In this document: piece after piece, positions 26,628-36,029 of the stretch
Numbering within the stretch: the first letter of the stretch is position 1
Layout: every line of letters begins with the position of its first letter
Assembly: GCF_004364335.1 (NCBI RefSeq)
Contig: NZ_SOCR01000001.1
Span: forward strand, 434,001 to 498,000
DNA length: 64,000 bases
Direction: 5' to 3'
Source of the DNA: Pseudomonas graminis
Lineage (GTDB): Bacteria; Pseudomonadota; Gammaproteobacteria; Pseudomonadales; Pseudomonadaceae
The notes under the pieces: model-generated
Told to the model about the DNA's origin: nothing
Databases searched by the model: none
What the model saw: only the letters and a program-made list of their open reading frames with translations
Program-made: the position numbers and the translations under genes

Positions 26628-29222
26628 TCAGGCGACGGCCGAGGATTCGAGGAAGTCCTGGGCGAAGCGTTGCAACACGCCGCCGGCCTCGTAGATCAAC
26701 ACCTCTTCCCCGGTGTCCAGACGGCAGGTCACCGGCACCTCTACGCGCTCGCCATTCTTGCGCTGGATGATCAGGGTCAGCGTGGCGCCCGGCGTACGCT
26801 CGCCGATCACGTCGTAGGTTTCACTGCCATCGATGCCCAGGGTCAGGCGATTGGTGCCCGGCTTGAACTCCAGCGGCAGCACGCCCATGCCCACCAGATT
26901 GGTGCGGTGGATGCGCTCGAAGCCTTCGGCGACGATGACTTCGACGCCCGCCAGGCGCACGCCCTTGGCGGCCCAGTCCCGGGACGAACCCTGGCCGTAA
27001 TCGGCGCCGGCAATGATGATCAGCGGCTGCTTGCGCGCCATGTAGGTTTCGATGGCCTCCCACATCCGCGTGACCTGGCCTTCCGGCTCGACGCGCGCGT
27101 AGGAACCCTGCTTGACCTTGCCGTTCTCCACCACCATTTCATTAAACAGCTTGGGGTTGGCGAACGTGGCGCGCTGGGCCGTCAGGTGATCGCCGCGGTG
27201 GGTGGCGTAGGAGTTGAAGTCCTCCTCCGGCAGGCCCATTTTTTCCAGGTATTCGCCGGCGGCACTGTCGAGCATGATCGCGTTGGACGGCGACAGGTGA
27301 TCGGTGGTGATGTTGTCCGGCAGCACCGCCAGCGGGCGCATGCCACGGAGGGTTCGCTCACCGGCGAGCGCGCCTTCCCAATAAGGAGGGCGGCGAATGT
27401 ACGTGCTCATCGGGCGCCAGTCGTACAGCGGCGCGACTTTCGGGCCGGTGTCTTCGTGAATGGCGAACATCGGGATGTACACCTGACGGAACTGCTCCGG
27501 CTTGACCGAGGCTTTCACCACCTGGTCAATCTCCGCGTCGCTCGGCCAGAGGTCTTTCAGGCGGATTTCTTCGCCATTGGGGCCGAGGCCCAGCACGTCT
27601 TTCTCGATATCGAAGCGGATGGTTCCGGCGATGGCGTAGGCCACTACCAGCGGCGGTGAGGCCAGAAACGCCTGCTTGGCGTAAGGGTGAATGCGCCCGT
27701 CAAAGTTGCGGTTGCCCGACAACACCGCCGTGGCGTACAGATCGCGGTCGATGATTTCCTGCTGGATCACGGGGTCCAGCGCGCCGGACATGCCGTTGCA
27801 GGTGGTGCAGGCGAACGCGACGATGCCGAAACCCAGTTGCTCCAGCTCGCCGGTCAGCCCTGCTTCATCCAGGTACAGCGCGACGGTTTTCGAGCCCGGC
27901 GCCAGGGACGATTTGACCCATGGTTTGCGCGTCAGCCCTAGGCGATTGGCGTTGCGCGCCAGCAGGCCTCCGGCGATGACGTTGCGCGGGTTGCTGGTGT
28001 TGGTGCAGCTGGTGATGGCAGCGATGATCACCGCGCCGTCCGGCATTTCGCCCGGGGTTTCTTCCCACGGCGCCGCGATGCCTTTGGCGGCCAGATCGGC
28101 GGTGGCTACACGTGCGTGGGGGTTGGACGGCCCGGCCATGTTGCGCACCACGCTGGACAGGTCGAAATACAGCACGCGCTCGTATTCGGCGGTGACCAGG
28201 CTGTCGGCCCAGAGCCCGGTGTGGCGGGCGAAGGCTTCAACCAGCTGCACTTGCTGGTCTTCGCGACCGGTCAGCCGGAGGTAGTCGATGGTCTGTTGAT
28301 CGATGCTGAACATGGCCGCAGTGGCGCCGTATTCGGGGGCCATGTTCGAGATGGTCGCGCGGTCGCCGAGGGTCAGCGCGCGGGCGCCCTCGCCGTAGAA
28401 CTCAAGGTACGCGCCGACGACCTTTTGCTGACGCAGGTATTCGGTGAGCGCGAGCACCACGTCGGTGGCGGTAATGCCCGGCTGCGGACGACCCGACAGC
28501 TCGACGCCAATGATGTCCGGCAGGCGCATCCACGAGGCGCGGCCGAGCATGACGTTCTCGGCTTCAAGGCCGCCGACGCCAATGGCGACGACGCCCAGCG
28601 CATCAACGTGAGGCGTGTGGCTGTCGGTGCCGACCAGGGTGTCCGGGAAGGCGACGCCATTCAGCGTCTGAATCACCGGTGACATCCGCTCCAGATTGAT
28701 CTGATGCATGATGCCGTTGCCCGGCGGGATCACCTCGACGTTCTTGAAGGCTTGCTTGGTCCAGTTGATGAAGTGGAAACGGTCTTCGTTGCGACGGTCT
28801 TCAATCGCCCGGTTCTTGCTGAACGCGTCCGGGTCGTAGCCCCCGCATTCGACGGCCAGCGAGTGGTCGACGATCAATTGCACCGGCACCACCGGATTGA
28901 CCTGGGCGGGGTCGCCGCCCATGTCGGCGATGGCGTCGCGCAAGCCGGCCAGATCAACCAGCGCGGTCTGGCCGAGAATGTCGTGGCAGACCACGCGGGC
29001 CGGAAACCACGGGAAATCGAGATCGCGCTTGCGTTCGATCAACTGCGTGAGCGAGGCCGTCAGCGTCGTCGGATGGCAACGGCGCACCAGGTTTTCGGCG
29101 AGCACGCGGGAGGTGTACGGCAGCGTGGCGTAGGCGCCGGGCTTGATCGCATCGACCGCCGCGCGGGCGTCGAAGTAATCCAGCACAGTGCCGGGCAGGG
29201 CTTTGCGGTATTCAGTGTTCAT
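26628..29222 (-). CDS. acnD: Fe/S-dependent 2-methylisocitrate dehydratase AcnD
   Basis: An 864-residue aconitase-family enzyme that dehydrates 2-methylcitrate to a methyl-aconitate in propionate breakdown. The [4Fe-4S] cysteines are visible in TSCTNTSNP (about 404) and ACTTCNGMSG (about 470-473); the substrate-binding arginine is in GSSRDWAAKG. The layout is IRP/AcnA-like with the swivelling C-terminal domain. It starts at ATG 29222, 62 bp after prpC, and precedes prpF, its obligate partner. The neighbouring prpC and prpB leave little doubt about the pathway. Confidence 0.96.
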   Translation of the reverse strand: MNTEYRKALPGTVLDYFDARAAVDAIKPGAYATLPYTSRVLAENLVRRCHPTTLTASLTQLIERKRDLDFPWFPARVVCHDILGQTALVDLAGLRDAIADMGGDPAQVNPVVPVQLIVDHSLAVECGGYDPDAFSKNRAIEDRRNEDRFHFINWTKQAFKNVEVIPPGNGIMHQINLERMSPVIQTLNGVAFPDTLVGTDSHTPHVDALGVVAIGVGGLEAENVMLGRASWMRLPDIIGVELSGRPQPGITATDVVLALTEYLRQQKVVGAYLEFYGEGARALTLGDRATISNMAPEYGATAAMFSIDQQTIDYLRLTGREDQQVQLVEAFARHTGLWADSLVTAEYERVLYFDLSSVVRNMAGPSNPHARVATADLAAKGIAAPWEETPGEMPDGAVIIAAITSCTNTSNPRNVIAGGLLARNANRLGLTRKPWVKSSLAPGSKTVALYLDEAGLTGELEQLGFGIVAFACTTCNGMSGALDPVIQQEIIDRDLYATAVLSGNRNFDGRIHPYAKQAFLASPPLVVAYAIAGTIRFDIEKDVLGLGPNGEEIRLKDLWPSDAEIDQVVKASVKPEQFRQVYIPMFAIHEDTGPKVAPLYDWRPMSTYIRRPPYWEGALAGERTLRGMRPLAVLPDNITTDHLSPSNAIMLDSAAGEYLEKMGLPEEDFNSYATHRGDHLTAQRATFANPKLFNEMVVENGKVKQGSYARVEPEGQVTRMWEAIETYMARKQPLIIIAGADYGQGSSRDWAAKGVRLAGVEVIVAEGFERIHRTNLVGMGVLPLEFKPGTNRLTLGIDGSETYDVIGERTPGATLTLIIQRKNGERVEVPVTCRLDTGEEVLIYEAGGVLQRFAQDFLESSAVA

Positions 29223-29284
29223 CGTCAGGACTCGATCACGGAAAAGTTACGGGTGGAGAGCCCCGTGGAACTCTCCTTTCCCCA

Positions 29285-30412
29285 TCAGCGCTGTTCGATG
29301 GGCACGAATTTGCGCTGTTCGACGCCGATGTATTCGGCGCTCGGTCGGATGATGCGGTTGTTGGCGCGCTGTTCGAAGACGTGGGAGGCCCAGCCGGTCA
29401 GGCGCGAGCAGACGAAGATCGGGGTGAACAGCTGGGTCGGGATGCCCATGAAGTGGTACGCCGAGGCGTGATAGAAGTCGGCGTTGGGGAAGAGTTTCTT
29501 CTGCTCCCACATGGTCTTGTCGATGGCTTCGGAGACCGGGAACAGCACCGTGTCGCCCACTTCCTCCGCAAGCTTTTTCGACCAACCCTTGATCACCTCG
29601 TTACGCGGGTCGTTGTCCTTATAGATCGCGTGGCCGAAGCCCATGATCTTGTCCTTGCGCTCCAGCATCGCCAAAGTGCCCTTTGTCGCTTCTTCGGCTG
29701 AGGAAAACTTCTGGATCATCTCCATCGCCGCTTCATTGGCGCCGCCATGCAAAGGCCCGCGCAGGGTGCCAATGGCCGCCGTGATGCAGGAAAACAGGTC
29801 GGACAGGGTCGATGCACAGACCCGGGCGGTGAACGTGGAGGCGTTGAACTCGTGCTCGGCGTAGAGAATCAGCGACACATCCATGACCTTGCGGTGCAGT
29901 TCGCTCGGCGCCTTGTCCAGCAACAGCTTCAGGAAGTGCCCGGCGATGGACACCTCGTCGGTGACGCAGTCGATGCGCTTGCCTTCGTGGCTGAAGCGGT
30001 ACCAGTAGCACATGATCGCCGGGAACGCGGCGAGCAGCCGGTCGGTGGAATCGAGCTGCTGGGCGAAGCTGGCTTCGGGCTCGAGATTGCCGAGCATCGA
30101 GCAGCCGGTGCGCATCACGTCCATGGGGTGGGTGTCGGCGGGAATGCGCTCCAGCACTTCTTTCAACGCCAGGGGCAGGTCACGCAGCCCCTGGAGTTTT
30201 GTCAGGTAGCCGTCGAGTTGCGCCTGGGTCGGCAGTTCGCCGTACAACAGCAGGTAGGCGACTTCCTCGAAACGGGCGTCGGCGGCGAGTTCACGCACGT
30301 CATAGCCGCGGTAGGTCAATCCGGCGCCGGCCTGGCCGACGGTGGACAACGCGGTCTGCCCGGCCACCTGGCCCCGCAGGCCTGCGCCGCTCAATACTTT
30401 TGCTTCAGCCAT
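29285..30412 (-). CDS. prpC: 2-methylcitrate synthase
   Basis: A 375-residue citrate-synthase family enzyme condensing propionyl-CoA with oxaloacetate. Active-site motifs are GPLHGGANEAAMEM, MGFGHAIYKDNDPR and SRLTGWASHVFEQR. The short length, without the N-terminal extension of the TCA-cycle GltA, fits the PrpC group. ATG 30412 is preceded by a 166-bp gap from prpB that contains a REPIN, an unusual interruption within the operon. It is likely co-transcribed with prpR-prpB and acnD-prpF, though the REPIN could alter the mRNA level. Confidence 0.95.
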   Translation of the reverse strand: MAEAKVLSGAGLRGQVAGQTALSTVGQAGAGLTYRGYDVRELAADARFEEVAYLLLYGELPTQAQLDGYLTKLQGLRDLPLALKEVLERIPADTHPMDVMRTGCSMLGNLEPEASFAQQLDSTDRLLAAFPAIMCYWYRFSHEGKRIDCVTDEVSIAGHFLKLLLDKAPSELHRKVMDVSLILYAEHEFNASTFTARVCASTLSDLFSCITAAIGTLRGPLHGGANEAAMEMIQKFSSAEEATKGTLAMLERKDKIMGFGHAIYKDNDPRNEVIKGWSKKLAEEVGDTVLFPVSEAIDKTMWEQKKLFPNADFYHASAYHFMGIPTQLFTPIFVCSRLTGWASHVFEQRANNRIIRPSAEYIGVEQRKFVPIEQR

Positions 30413-30478
30413 TGCTGTCTCCAGTCTTGTAGTTGTGTGGGAATCGGCAATTCTTTCCAGTTCGCAAGATGCTTCATC

Positions 30479-30567
30479 TGTAGGAGCGCGCTTGCCCGCG
30501 AAGGCGTCGTGTCAGCACCCACAAGGTCAGCTGATTGAATGCATTCGCGGGCCAGCGTGCTCCTGCA
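30479..30567. repeat. REPIN, family B, inside the prp operon
   Basis: The left arm TGTAGGAGCGCGCTTGCCCG is intact. The right arm GCGGGCCAGCGTGCTCCTGCA carries several substitutions, so this copy is ageing. It lies between prpB and prpC. Confidence 0.85.
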
Positions 30568-30578
30568 AAGGTGCGAAA

Positions 30579-31469
30579 TCAGCCCTTCTTCTGCGCAAAC
30601 AGTGCATCGAGCTTCTGCTCGAAGGCGTGGTAGTCGATGCGCTCGTACAGCTCCATGCGCGTCTGCATGGTGTCGACGACGTTCTTCTGGGTGCCGTCGC
30701 GGCGGATTGCGGTGTAGACGTTTTCGGCAGCCTTGTTCATCGCCCGGAACGCCGACAGTGGATACAGCACCAGCGCGACTTCGGCGGACTTCAGCTCGTC
30801 GGTGGTGAACAGTGGCGTCGAGCCGAATTCGGTGATGTTGGCGAGAATCGGCGCCTTCACCCGTGAGGCAAACAGCTTGTACATCTCAAGCTCGGTGATC
30901 GCTTCCGGGAAGACCATGTCCGCGCCCGCTTCGATGCACGCGGCGGCACGGTCCAGTGCTGATTCCAGCCCTTCCACCGCCAGCGCATCGGTGCGCGCCA
31001 TGATCACGAAACTGTCGTCGGTTCGCGCATCGACCGCCGCCTTGATCCGATCAACCATCTCCTGCTGCGAGACAATTTCCTTGCCGGGCCGATGACCGCA
31101 GCGCTTGGCGCCCACCTGGTCTTCGATGTGCATCGCCGCCGCGCCGAACTTGATCATCGACTTCACCGTACGCGCCACGTTGAACGCCGAGGCACCGAAA
31201 CCGGTGTCGACGTCCACCAGCAGCGGCAGGTCGCAGACGTCAGTGATGCGGCGCACGTCGGTGAGCACGTCGTCCAGGCCGGTAATGCCGAGGTCCGGCA
31301 CGCCCAGCGAACCCGCCGCGACACCCCCGCCGGACAGGTAAATCGCCTTGAAGCCGGCCCGTTGCGCCAGCAGCGCATGGTTGGCATTGATCGTGCCGAC
31401 CACCTGCAGCGGGTGCTCGCTGGCAACGGCGTCACGGAAGCGTTGGCCGGGAGTGGTTCTTGTGGTCAT
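30579..31469 (-). CDS. prpB: 2-methylisocitrate lyase
   Basis: A 296-residue isocitrate-lyase-superfamily enzyme that splits 2-methylisocitrate into pyruvate and succinate, the last step of the methylcitrate cycle. The signature is [10 protein letters not shown] (about residues 121-130), with the catalytic cysteine; the PEP-mutase-type start is [16 protein letters not shown] (here [17 protein letters not shown]), and Mg-binding VDVDTGFG follows. It overlaps the prpR stop by 4 nt (ATGA), so the two are translationally coupled. Confidence 0.96.
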   Translation of the reverse strand: MTTRTTPGQRFRDAVASEHPLQVVGTINANHALLAQRAGFKAIYLSGGGVAAGSLGVPDLGITGLDDVLTDVRRITDVCDLPLLVDVDTGFGASAFNVARTVKSMIKFGAAAMHIEDQVGAKRCGHRPGKEIVSQQEMVDRIKAAVDARTDDSFVIMARTDALAVEGLESALDRAAACIEAGADMVFPEAITELEMYKLFASRVKAPILANITEFGSTPLFTTDELKSAEVALVLYPLSAFRAMNKAAENVYTAIRRDGTQKNVVDTMQTRMELYERIDYHAFEQKLDALFAQKKG

Positions 31470-32173
31470 TGTTCACCTCGGGCAGTGGCAGCGTGGAAGT
31501 GCTGCTCAATATTGCGTTTGGACGCGGCGATGTGACGGCGCATCAGCAGCTCGGCCAGCTCACCGTCACGTTCGGCGATGGCGTCGAGAATACGGTGGTG
31601 CTCGGCGAACGCCTGGCGCGGGCGGTTGGGCGTCGTCGAGAACTGGATGCGGTACATGCGCACCAGTTGGTACAGGTCATCGCAGAGCATCTGGGTCAGG
31701 GTGCTGTTGCGCGCGCCCTGGATGATCCGGTAGTGAAAGTCGAAGTCGCCTTCTTGCTGGTAATAGCCGACACCGGCCTGAAAGGCGCTGTCGCATTCGT
31801 GGGTTTCCAGCACCCGGCGCAGCTCGTCGACTTCTTCAACGGTCATGCGCTCGGCGGCCAGGCGACAGGCCATGCCTTCGAGGGATTCGCGGATTTCGTA
31901 CAGCTCGACCAGCTCGGCATGGCTCAAGGAAACCACGCGAGCGCCGACGTGGGGGACGCGCACCAACAGGCGCTGGCCTTCAAGCCGGTGAATGGCCTCG
32001 CGCAACGGTCCGCGGCTGATGCCGTAGGTGCGCGCCAGTTCGGGCTCGGAGATCTTGCTGCCGGGGGCGATGTCGCCCTTGACGATGGCCGCCTGTATAC
32101 GGCGAAAAACATTCTCCGATAGCGTCTCGGCATCGACCGGCGAGGGAGGCAGGATTGCTGCTGCATCCAACAT
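31466..32173 (-). CDS. prpR: GntR/FadR-family (FCD) regulator of the prp operon
   Basis: A 235-residue regulator: an N-terminal winged helix-turn-helix (about 15-85, with [20 protein letters not shown]) and a C-terminal FCD ligand-binding domain. It is the first gene of the prp operon and is probably the pathway's repressor, released by a methylcitrate-cycle intermediate as in other pseudomonads with this layout. It is a different family from the sigma-54-type PrpR of E. coli. The ATG at 32173 has AGTAGGTG at good spacing; a GTG three codons earlier would overlap that site. A 14-bp perfect palindrome lies 71 bp upstream. Confidence 0.9.
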   Translation of the reverse strand: MLDAAAILPPSPVDAETLSENVFRRIQAAIVKGDIAPGSKISEPELARTYGISRGPLREAIHRLEGQRLLVRVPHVGARVVSLSHAELVELYEIRESLEGMACRLAAERMTVEEVDELRRVLETHECDSAFQAGVGYYQQEGDFDFHYRIIQGARNSTLTQMLCDDLYQLVRMYRIQFSTTPNRPRQAFAEHHRILDAIAERDGELAELLMRRHIAASKRNIEQHFHAATARGEQ

Positions 32174-32243
32174 TGTTGACACCTACTGACTGAATGCCAG
32201 CAAATCTAGCGAAAGAAGCCAGATCCGTCAAAGCTAAAAGGGT

Positions 32244-32257
32244 GATTGTCGACAATC
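32244..32257. promoter_or_regulatory. Likely PrpR operator
   Basis: GATTGTCGACAATC is a perfect 14-bp palindrome in the divergent promoter region. FCD-type GntR proteins bind TTGT-N2-ACAA-like sites, which this matches, so it is probably where PrpR represses its own operon. Confidence 0.65.
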
Positions 32258-32470
32258 GTCTAAGGGCGACACATTTTCACGAAGTGCCAGACAGTGCCTA
32301 TCCACACCGCCCTTCGCTCGCGCCATAAAAGCTTCATGCTAGAATGCCGGCCGCTTCAGACCGCCGACGCGGGCAGCAGGCCGCTTTTGCAGGAACGGCA
32401 GCCCTGGGTCAAACCAAATCCCCATTTCGACGTCAAAGCAGCTCTTTCTCTCTTCATCGCGCCTGGACTT

Positions 32471-33034
32471 ATGAGCCGCCACCCTCTTCTCTTCCTCTTA
32501 TCCCTGTACGTGCCAGGCTTCTTTATGCCCGGACTTTTTCTGCCCGGGATCGTCCTGGCCGCTGAAAAAACGGTGTACGGCCTGAACGAATATGCCGAGC
32601 TTGCCGACATCGACCTGCAGGTCGCAGCCAAGCTGGACACCGGCGCCAAAACCGCTTCCCTGAGCGCCCGCGACATCAAACGCTTCAAGCGCAATGGCGA
32701 ATCCTGGGTGCGCTTTTACCTGGCCATCGACGACGCCCACGAACACCCCATCGAACGCCCCCTGGCCCGGGTCAGCAAGATCAAGCGCCGCGCGGGTGAT
32801 ATCGACGCCGATGACGACAAGAAATACACCGCCCGCCCGGTCATCAGCCTGGATGTCTGCATGGGCGCGGCGCTGCGCACCATAGAAGTGAACTTGACCG
32901 ACCGCAGTGCATTCCAATACCCGCTTTTGATTGGCTCCGAAGCCCTCAAGCACTTCGACGCGCTGGTCGATCCAAGCCTGAAATACGCAGCAGGCAAGCC
33001 TGCCTGCGTCACCGACGCTAAAACCGCAGAGTAA
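32471..33034 (+). CDS. Retropepsin-like aspartic protease (DUF785/RimK-associated type)
   Basis: A 187-residue exported protein. The start MSRHPLLFLLSLYVPGFF gives a signal peptide; the ATG at 32471 was preferred over upstream frames because it begins that peptide. The mature part has a pepsin-like active site, KLDTGAKTASLSA (Asp near residue 56), of the DUF785 group often called ATP-dependent zinc protease in databases, although the DTG motif points to an aspartic protease. It is the first gene of a tight three-gene operon with a 7TM/inactive transglutaminase gene (4-bp gap) and an ATP-grasp ligase, a set conserved across gamma-proteobacteria. Substrate unknown. Confidence 0.85.
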   Translation: MSRHPLLFLLSLYVPGFFMPGLFLPGIVLAAEKTVYGLNEYAELADIDLQVAAKLDTGAKTASLSARDIKRFKRNGESWVRFYLAIDDAHEHPIERPLARVSKIKRRAGDIDADDDKKYTARPVISLDVCMGAALRTIEVNLTDRSAFQYPLLIGSEALKHFDALVDPSLKYAAGKPACVTDAKTAE

Positions 33035-33038
33035 CGAC

Positions 33039-34589
33039 ATGCGCTCTCTTACCCTCCATCTGAAGATCCTGATCGCGACCCTCGTCACGCTGGGCATCGC
33101 GATCACGGCTTATCAGATACTGGTGCTCGGCATTCCGGTGACCGAAGACGAAACCGACGACCTGTGGAATATCGACGCCAAGGTCGAGTTCGTGGCCAAC
33201 CCGAAAGACACGGTCAAGGTGCAGATGTACGTGCCGCCGCTGTCCCGCGATTACATCAGCCTCAACGAAAGCTTCATCTCCAATAACTATGGCGTGAACG
33301 TCAACCGTGCCGACGGCAACCGCAAGGTCACCTGGTCCGCGCGACGGGCCACCGGTAATCAGACGCTGTACTACCGACTGGTATTGACCAAGCGCTACAG
33401 CGGCGAGAAAGCCAAGATCAAGGGGCCGATCTTTCGCGACAGCGTGGTTGTCGAAGGCCCGGAAAAAATCGCCGCCGACGCCCTGCTGGCACCGATCCGG
33501 CAGCATTCCGCCGACGTCGAAACCTTCGTCAGCGAAGCCATCAAGCGTGTCAACAATCTGAGCGACGACAACGTCAAGCTGCTACTGGCCGGCGATACGT
33601 CGGTGGCGAACAAGGCGCGGATCACCGAGATCCTGCTGTCCATCGCCCATGTGCCGGTGGAGAAAGCCCATACCATTCGTTTGGTCGCCGATCAGCCGCA
33701 GTCGCCCGAACTGTGGCTGCGCAGCTTCAATGGCAAGGACTGGCTGTATTTCAATCCGGAAACCGGCGAAGCAGGCCTGCCCCAGGACCGCCTGCTGTGG
33801 TGGATCGGTAACGACAACCTGATCTCCGTCGAAGGCGGCAAGAAGGCCACGGTCAACTTCAGCCTGAACAACAGCGAGATGAACGCGATTCGTCTGGCCA
33901 AGCTGACCGATGAAAGCACCGACGCCGACTTCCTCGAGTACTCGCTTTACAGCCTGCCGCTGCAAACCCAGCAGACCTTCATGATCATGGTGATGATCCC
34001 GATCGGCGTGCTGGTGATCCTGATCCTGCGTAACCTCGTAGGCCTGCAGACGCTCGGGACCTTCACCCCGGTGCTGATTGCGCTGGCGTTCCGCGAGACC
34101 CAGCTGGGATTCGGCATCGTGTTGTTCACCATCATCACGGCGCTGGGCCTGTCCCTGCGTTCGTACCTTGAACACCTCAAGCTGCAAATGCTGCCGAGGC
34201 TGTCGGTGGTGCTGACCTTCGTGGTGGTGCTGATCGCCGCCATCAGCCTGTTCAGCCACAAGCTGGGCCTGGAGCGCGGGCTGTCGGTGGCGCTGTTCCC
34301 GATGGTGATTCTGACCATGACCATCGAACGCCTGTCGATCACCTGGGAAGAACGCGGCGGCGGCCATGCGATGAAGGTCGCCATCGGCACGCTGTTCGCG
34401 GCGTCTCTGGCGCACATCATCATGAGCATCCCGGAGTTCATCTACTTCGTGTTTACGTTCCCGGCCATCCTGCTGATTCTGGTGGGCTTCATGCTGGCGA
34501 TGGGGCGTTATCGCGGTTATCGGCTGACCGAGCTGGTCCGCTTCAAGGCCTTTCTCAAGGAAGACGCCGAGCGGGAACACCATAAATGA
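33039..34589 (+). CDS. Membrane protein: inactive transglutaminase fused to 7 transmembrane helices
   Basis: A 516-residue protein. An N-terminal anchor helix (about 8-28) is followed by a large periplasmic region to about residue 310, where the transglutaminase-like core is seen but the catalytic cysteine is not evident; then about seven membrane helices (about 312-500) with TFMIMVMIPIGVLVILILRN as the first. In several families, including this one, the transglutaminase has lost its catalytic residues and probably binds peptides. The gene overlaps the next one by 4 nt. It presumably handles the peptide made by the ligase or cut by the protease. Reports in P. aeruginosa link relatives to osmotic tolerance (from memory). 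Confidence 0.85.
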   Translation: MRSLTLHLKILIATLVTLGIAITAYQILVLGIPVTEDETDDLWNIDAKVEFVANPKDTVKVQMYVPPLSRDYISLNESFISNNYGVNVNRADGNRKVTWSARRATGNQTLYYRLVLTKRYSGEKAKIKGPIFRDSVVVEGPEKIAADALLAPIRQHSADVETFVSEAIKRVNNLSDDNVKLLLAGDTSVANKARITEILLSIAHVPVEKAHTIRLVADQPQSPELWLRSFNGKDWLYFNPETGEAGLPQDRLLWWIGNDNLISVEGGKKATVNFSLNNSEMNAIRLAKLTDESTDADFLEYSLYSLPLQTQQTFMIMVMIPIGVLVILILRNLVGLQTLGTFTPVLIALAFRETQLGFGIVLFTIITALGLSLRSYLEHLKLQMLPRLSVVLTFVVVLIAAISLFSHKLGLERGLSVALFPMVILTMTIERLSITWEERGGGHAMKVAIGTLFAASLAHIIMSIPEFIYFVFTFPAILLILVGFMLAMGRYRGYRLTELVRFKAFLKEDAEREHHK

Positions 34590-35557
34590 TCGGCTGGTGG
34601 AAAACCTGGAAGGCGCTGGAAGCCAAGGGGATCATGGGCATCAACCGGCGTAACGCCGACTACGTGCTCAAATACAACAAGCGCAGCCTCTACCCCATCG
34701 TCGATGACAAGATCATCACCAAGGAGCGGGCCGTCGCGGCGGGCATTCATGTGCCCGAGATGTACGGGATCATTTCCACCGAAAAGGAAATCGACACGCT
34801 CGACACGATTATCGGCGGGCGCAGCGATTTCGTCATCAAGCCCGCCAAAGGCGCGGGCGGCGACGGCATTCTGGTCATCGCCGACCGTTTCGAAGAGCGT
34901 TTCCGCACGATTTCCGGGCGCATCATCAGCCACGACGAAATCGAGCATCAGATTTCCAGCATCCTCACCGGGCTGTATTCGTTGGGTGGCCATCGCGATC
35001 GTGCGCTGATCGAATACCGGGTCACACCCGACCAGATCTTCAAGAGCATCAGCTACGAAGGCGTTCCGGACATCCGCGTGATCGTGCTGATGGGTTACCC
35101 GGTGATGGCCATGCTGCGCCTGCCGACCCGGCAGTCCGGCGGCAAGGCCAACCTGCACCAGGGCGCCATCGGTGTCGGCGTTGATCTGGCCACCGGCCTG
35201 ACGCTGCGCGGCACCTGGCTGAACAACATCATCAGCAAGCATCCCGACACCACCAATGCGGTGGATGGCGTGCAACTGCCGAACTGGGACGGTTTCATGA
35301 AGCTCGCGGCAGAGTGCTACGAGCTGTGCGGCCTGGGCTATATCGGCGTCGACATGGTGCTGGACCAGGACCGTGGGCCGCTGATTCTGGAGCTCAACGC
35401 GCGGCCGGGGCTCAACATCCAGATCGCCAACGACTGCGGGCTGACTCACCGGACCGTGGCGGTGGAGAAGCGGCTCGAAGAGCTGGCGGCGGACGGTGTT
35501 CAGGAAAGCCCGGAAGAGCGCGTCAAGTTTGCTCAGGGGTTGTTCGGGCACGTTTGA
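34586..35557 (+). CDS. RimK-like ATP-grasp ligase (alpha-L-glutamate ligase-like)
   Basis: A 323-residue ATP-grasp enzyme. Nucleotide- and metal-binding residues are visible in DFVIKPAKGAGGDGILVI (about 83-100) and LILELNARPGLNIQ (about 266-279), the last being the classic Mg-coordinating E-x-N. Such ligases form amide bonds to amino acids or peptides, RimK-type ones adding glutamate. The acceptor here is unknown. It is the third gene of the operon with the exported protease and the 7TM protein; the ATGA overlap shows coupling. A role in making or tagging a cell-envelope peptide is an inference from this neighbourhood. Confidence 0.88.
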   Translation: MIGWWKTWKALEAKGIMGINRRNADYVLKYNKRSLYPIVDDKIITKERAVAAGIHVPEMYGIISTEKEIDTLDTIIGGRSDFVIKPAKGAGGDGILVIADRFEERFRTISGRIISHDEIEHQISSILTGLYSLGGHRDRALIEYRVTPDQIFKSISYEGVPDIRVIVLMGYPVMAMLRLPTRQSGGKANLHQGAIGVGVDLATGLTLRGTWLNNIISKHPDTTNAVDGVQLPNWDGFMKLAAECYELCGLGYIGVDMVLDQDRGPLILELNARPGLNIQIANDCGLTHRTVAVEKRLEELAADGVQESPEERVKFAQGLFGHV

Positions 35558-35630
35558 GCATTCGCCTGTTGGTTACCCTGTTCGGCACTTGCCTTCCAGC
35601 CTCGCGCTATGGGGATCGCCGAATCGACTT

Positions 35631-35713
35631 CAGGAGCGCGCTTGCCCGCGAAAATATCTGCCCTGACACCTACGTGCCTGACCCACCGCATTCGCGGGCA
35701 AGCGCGCTCCTAC
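35631..35713. repeat. REPIN, family B
   Basis: CAGGAGCGCGCTTGCCCGCG ... CGCGGGCAAGCGCGCTCCTAC, an 83-bp doublet. The first two bases of the left arm have changed. Confidence 0.88.
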
Positions 35714-35756
35714 CCGGTATATCGGCAACGTCCAGCTCTTCGGCGGATGAAAATTC

Positions 35757-35843
35757 GTAGGAGCCGGCTTGCTGGCGAACGCGGTCAGTCAGAAACGACG
35801 ATATCGCCTGACCCGGCGGATTCGCCAGCAAGCCGGCTCCTAC
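35757..35843. repeat. REPIN, family C
   Basis: GTAGGAGCCGGCTTGCTGGC ... GCCAGCAAGCCGGCTCCTAC, both arms intact. It lies 43 bp from the family B copy, an A-to-B pairing like that in the 11.8-kb array. Confidence 0.92.
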
Positions 35844-36029
35844 AAATTGTGCGTGCGTTGAGCAGTCAGGTGTTCAAGATCGAAGATCCCAAATCTCGCC
35901 GGGATCGCGTGTAGCCGTTCATAGCCCACCCCATTGAAAATGAAGATTCACCCCATGCGGCATCCCGTCCCTAGAGAACCCTCGCCCATCGCTGTATAGT
36001 TTTTTACACACCGAAACAATGAGTAACAG

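Larger units (their letters stand above)
35558..36029. other. Gap with two REPINs; no gene
   Basis: 472 bp between the ATP-grasp gene and the permease. It holds a family B REPIN and a family C REPIN (listed separately). The last 180 bp should contain the transporter promoter; I saw no clear Fur box, B12 riboswitch or strong sigma-70 boxes, though the stretch from 35994 to 36015 is AT-rich. Confidence 0.5.

Noticed and set aside
25374..27659. Long plus-strand frame opposite prpF and acnD
   Set aside because: Antisense to two well-defined genes and spans their boundary.
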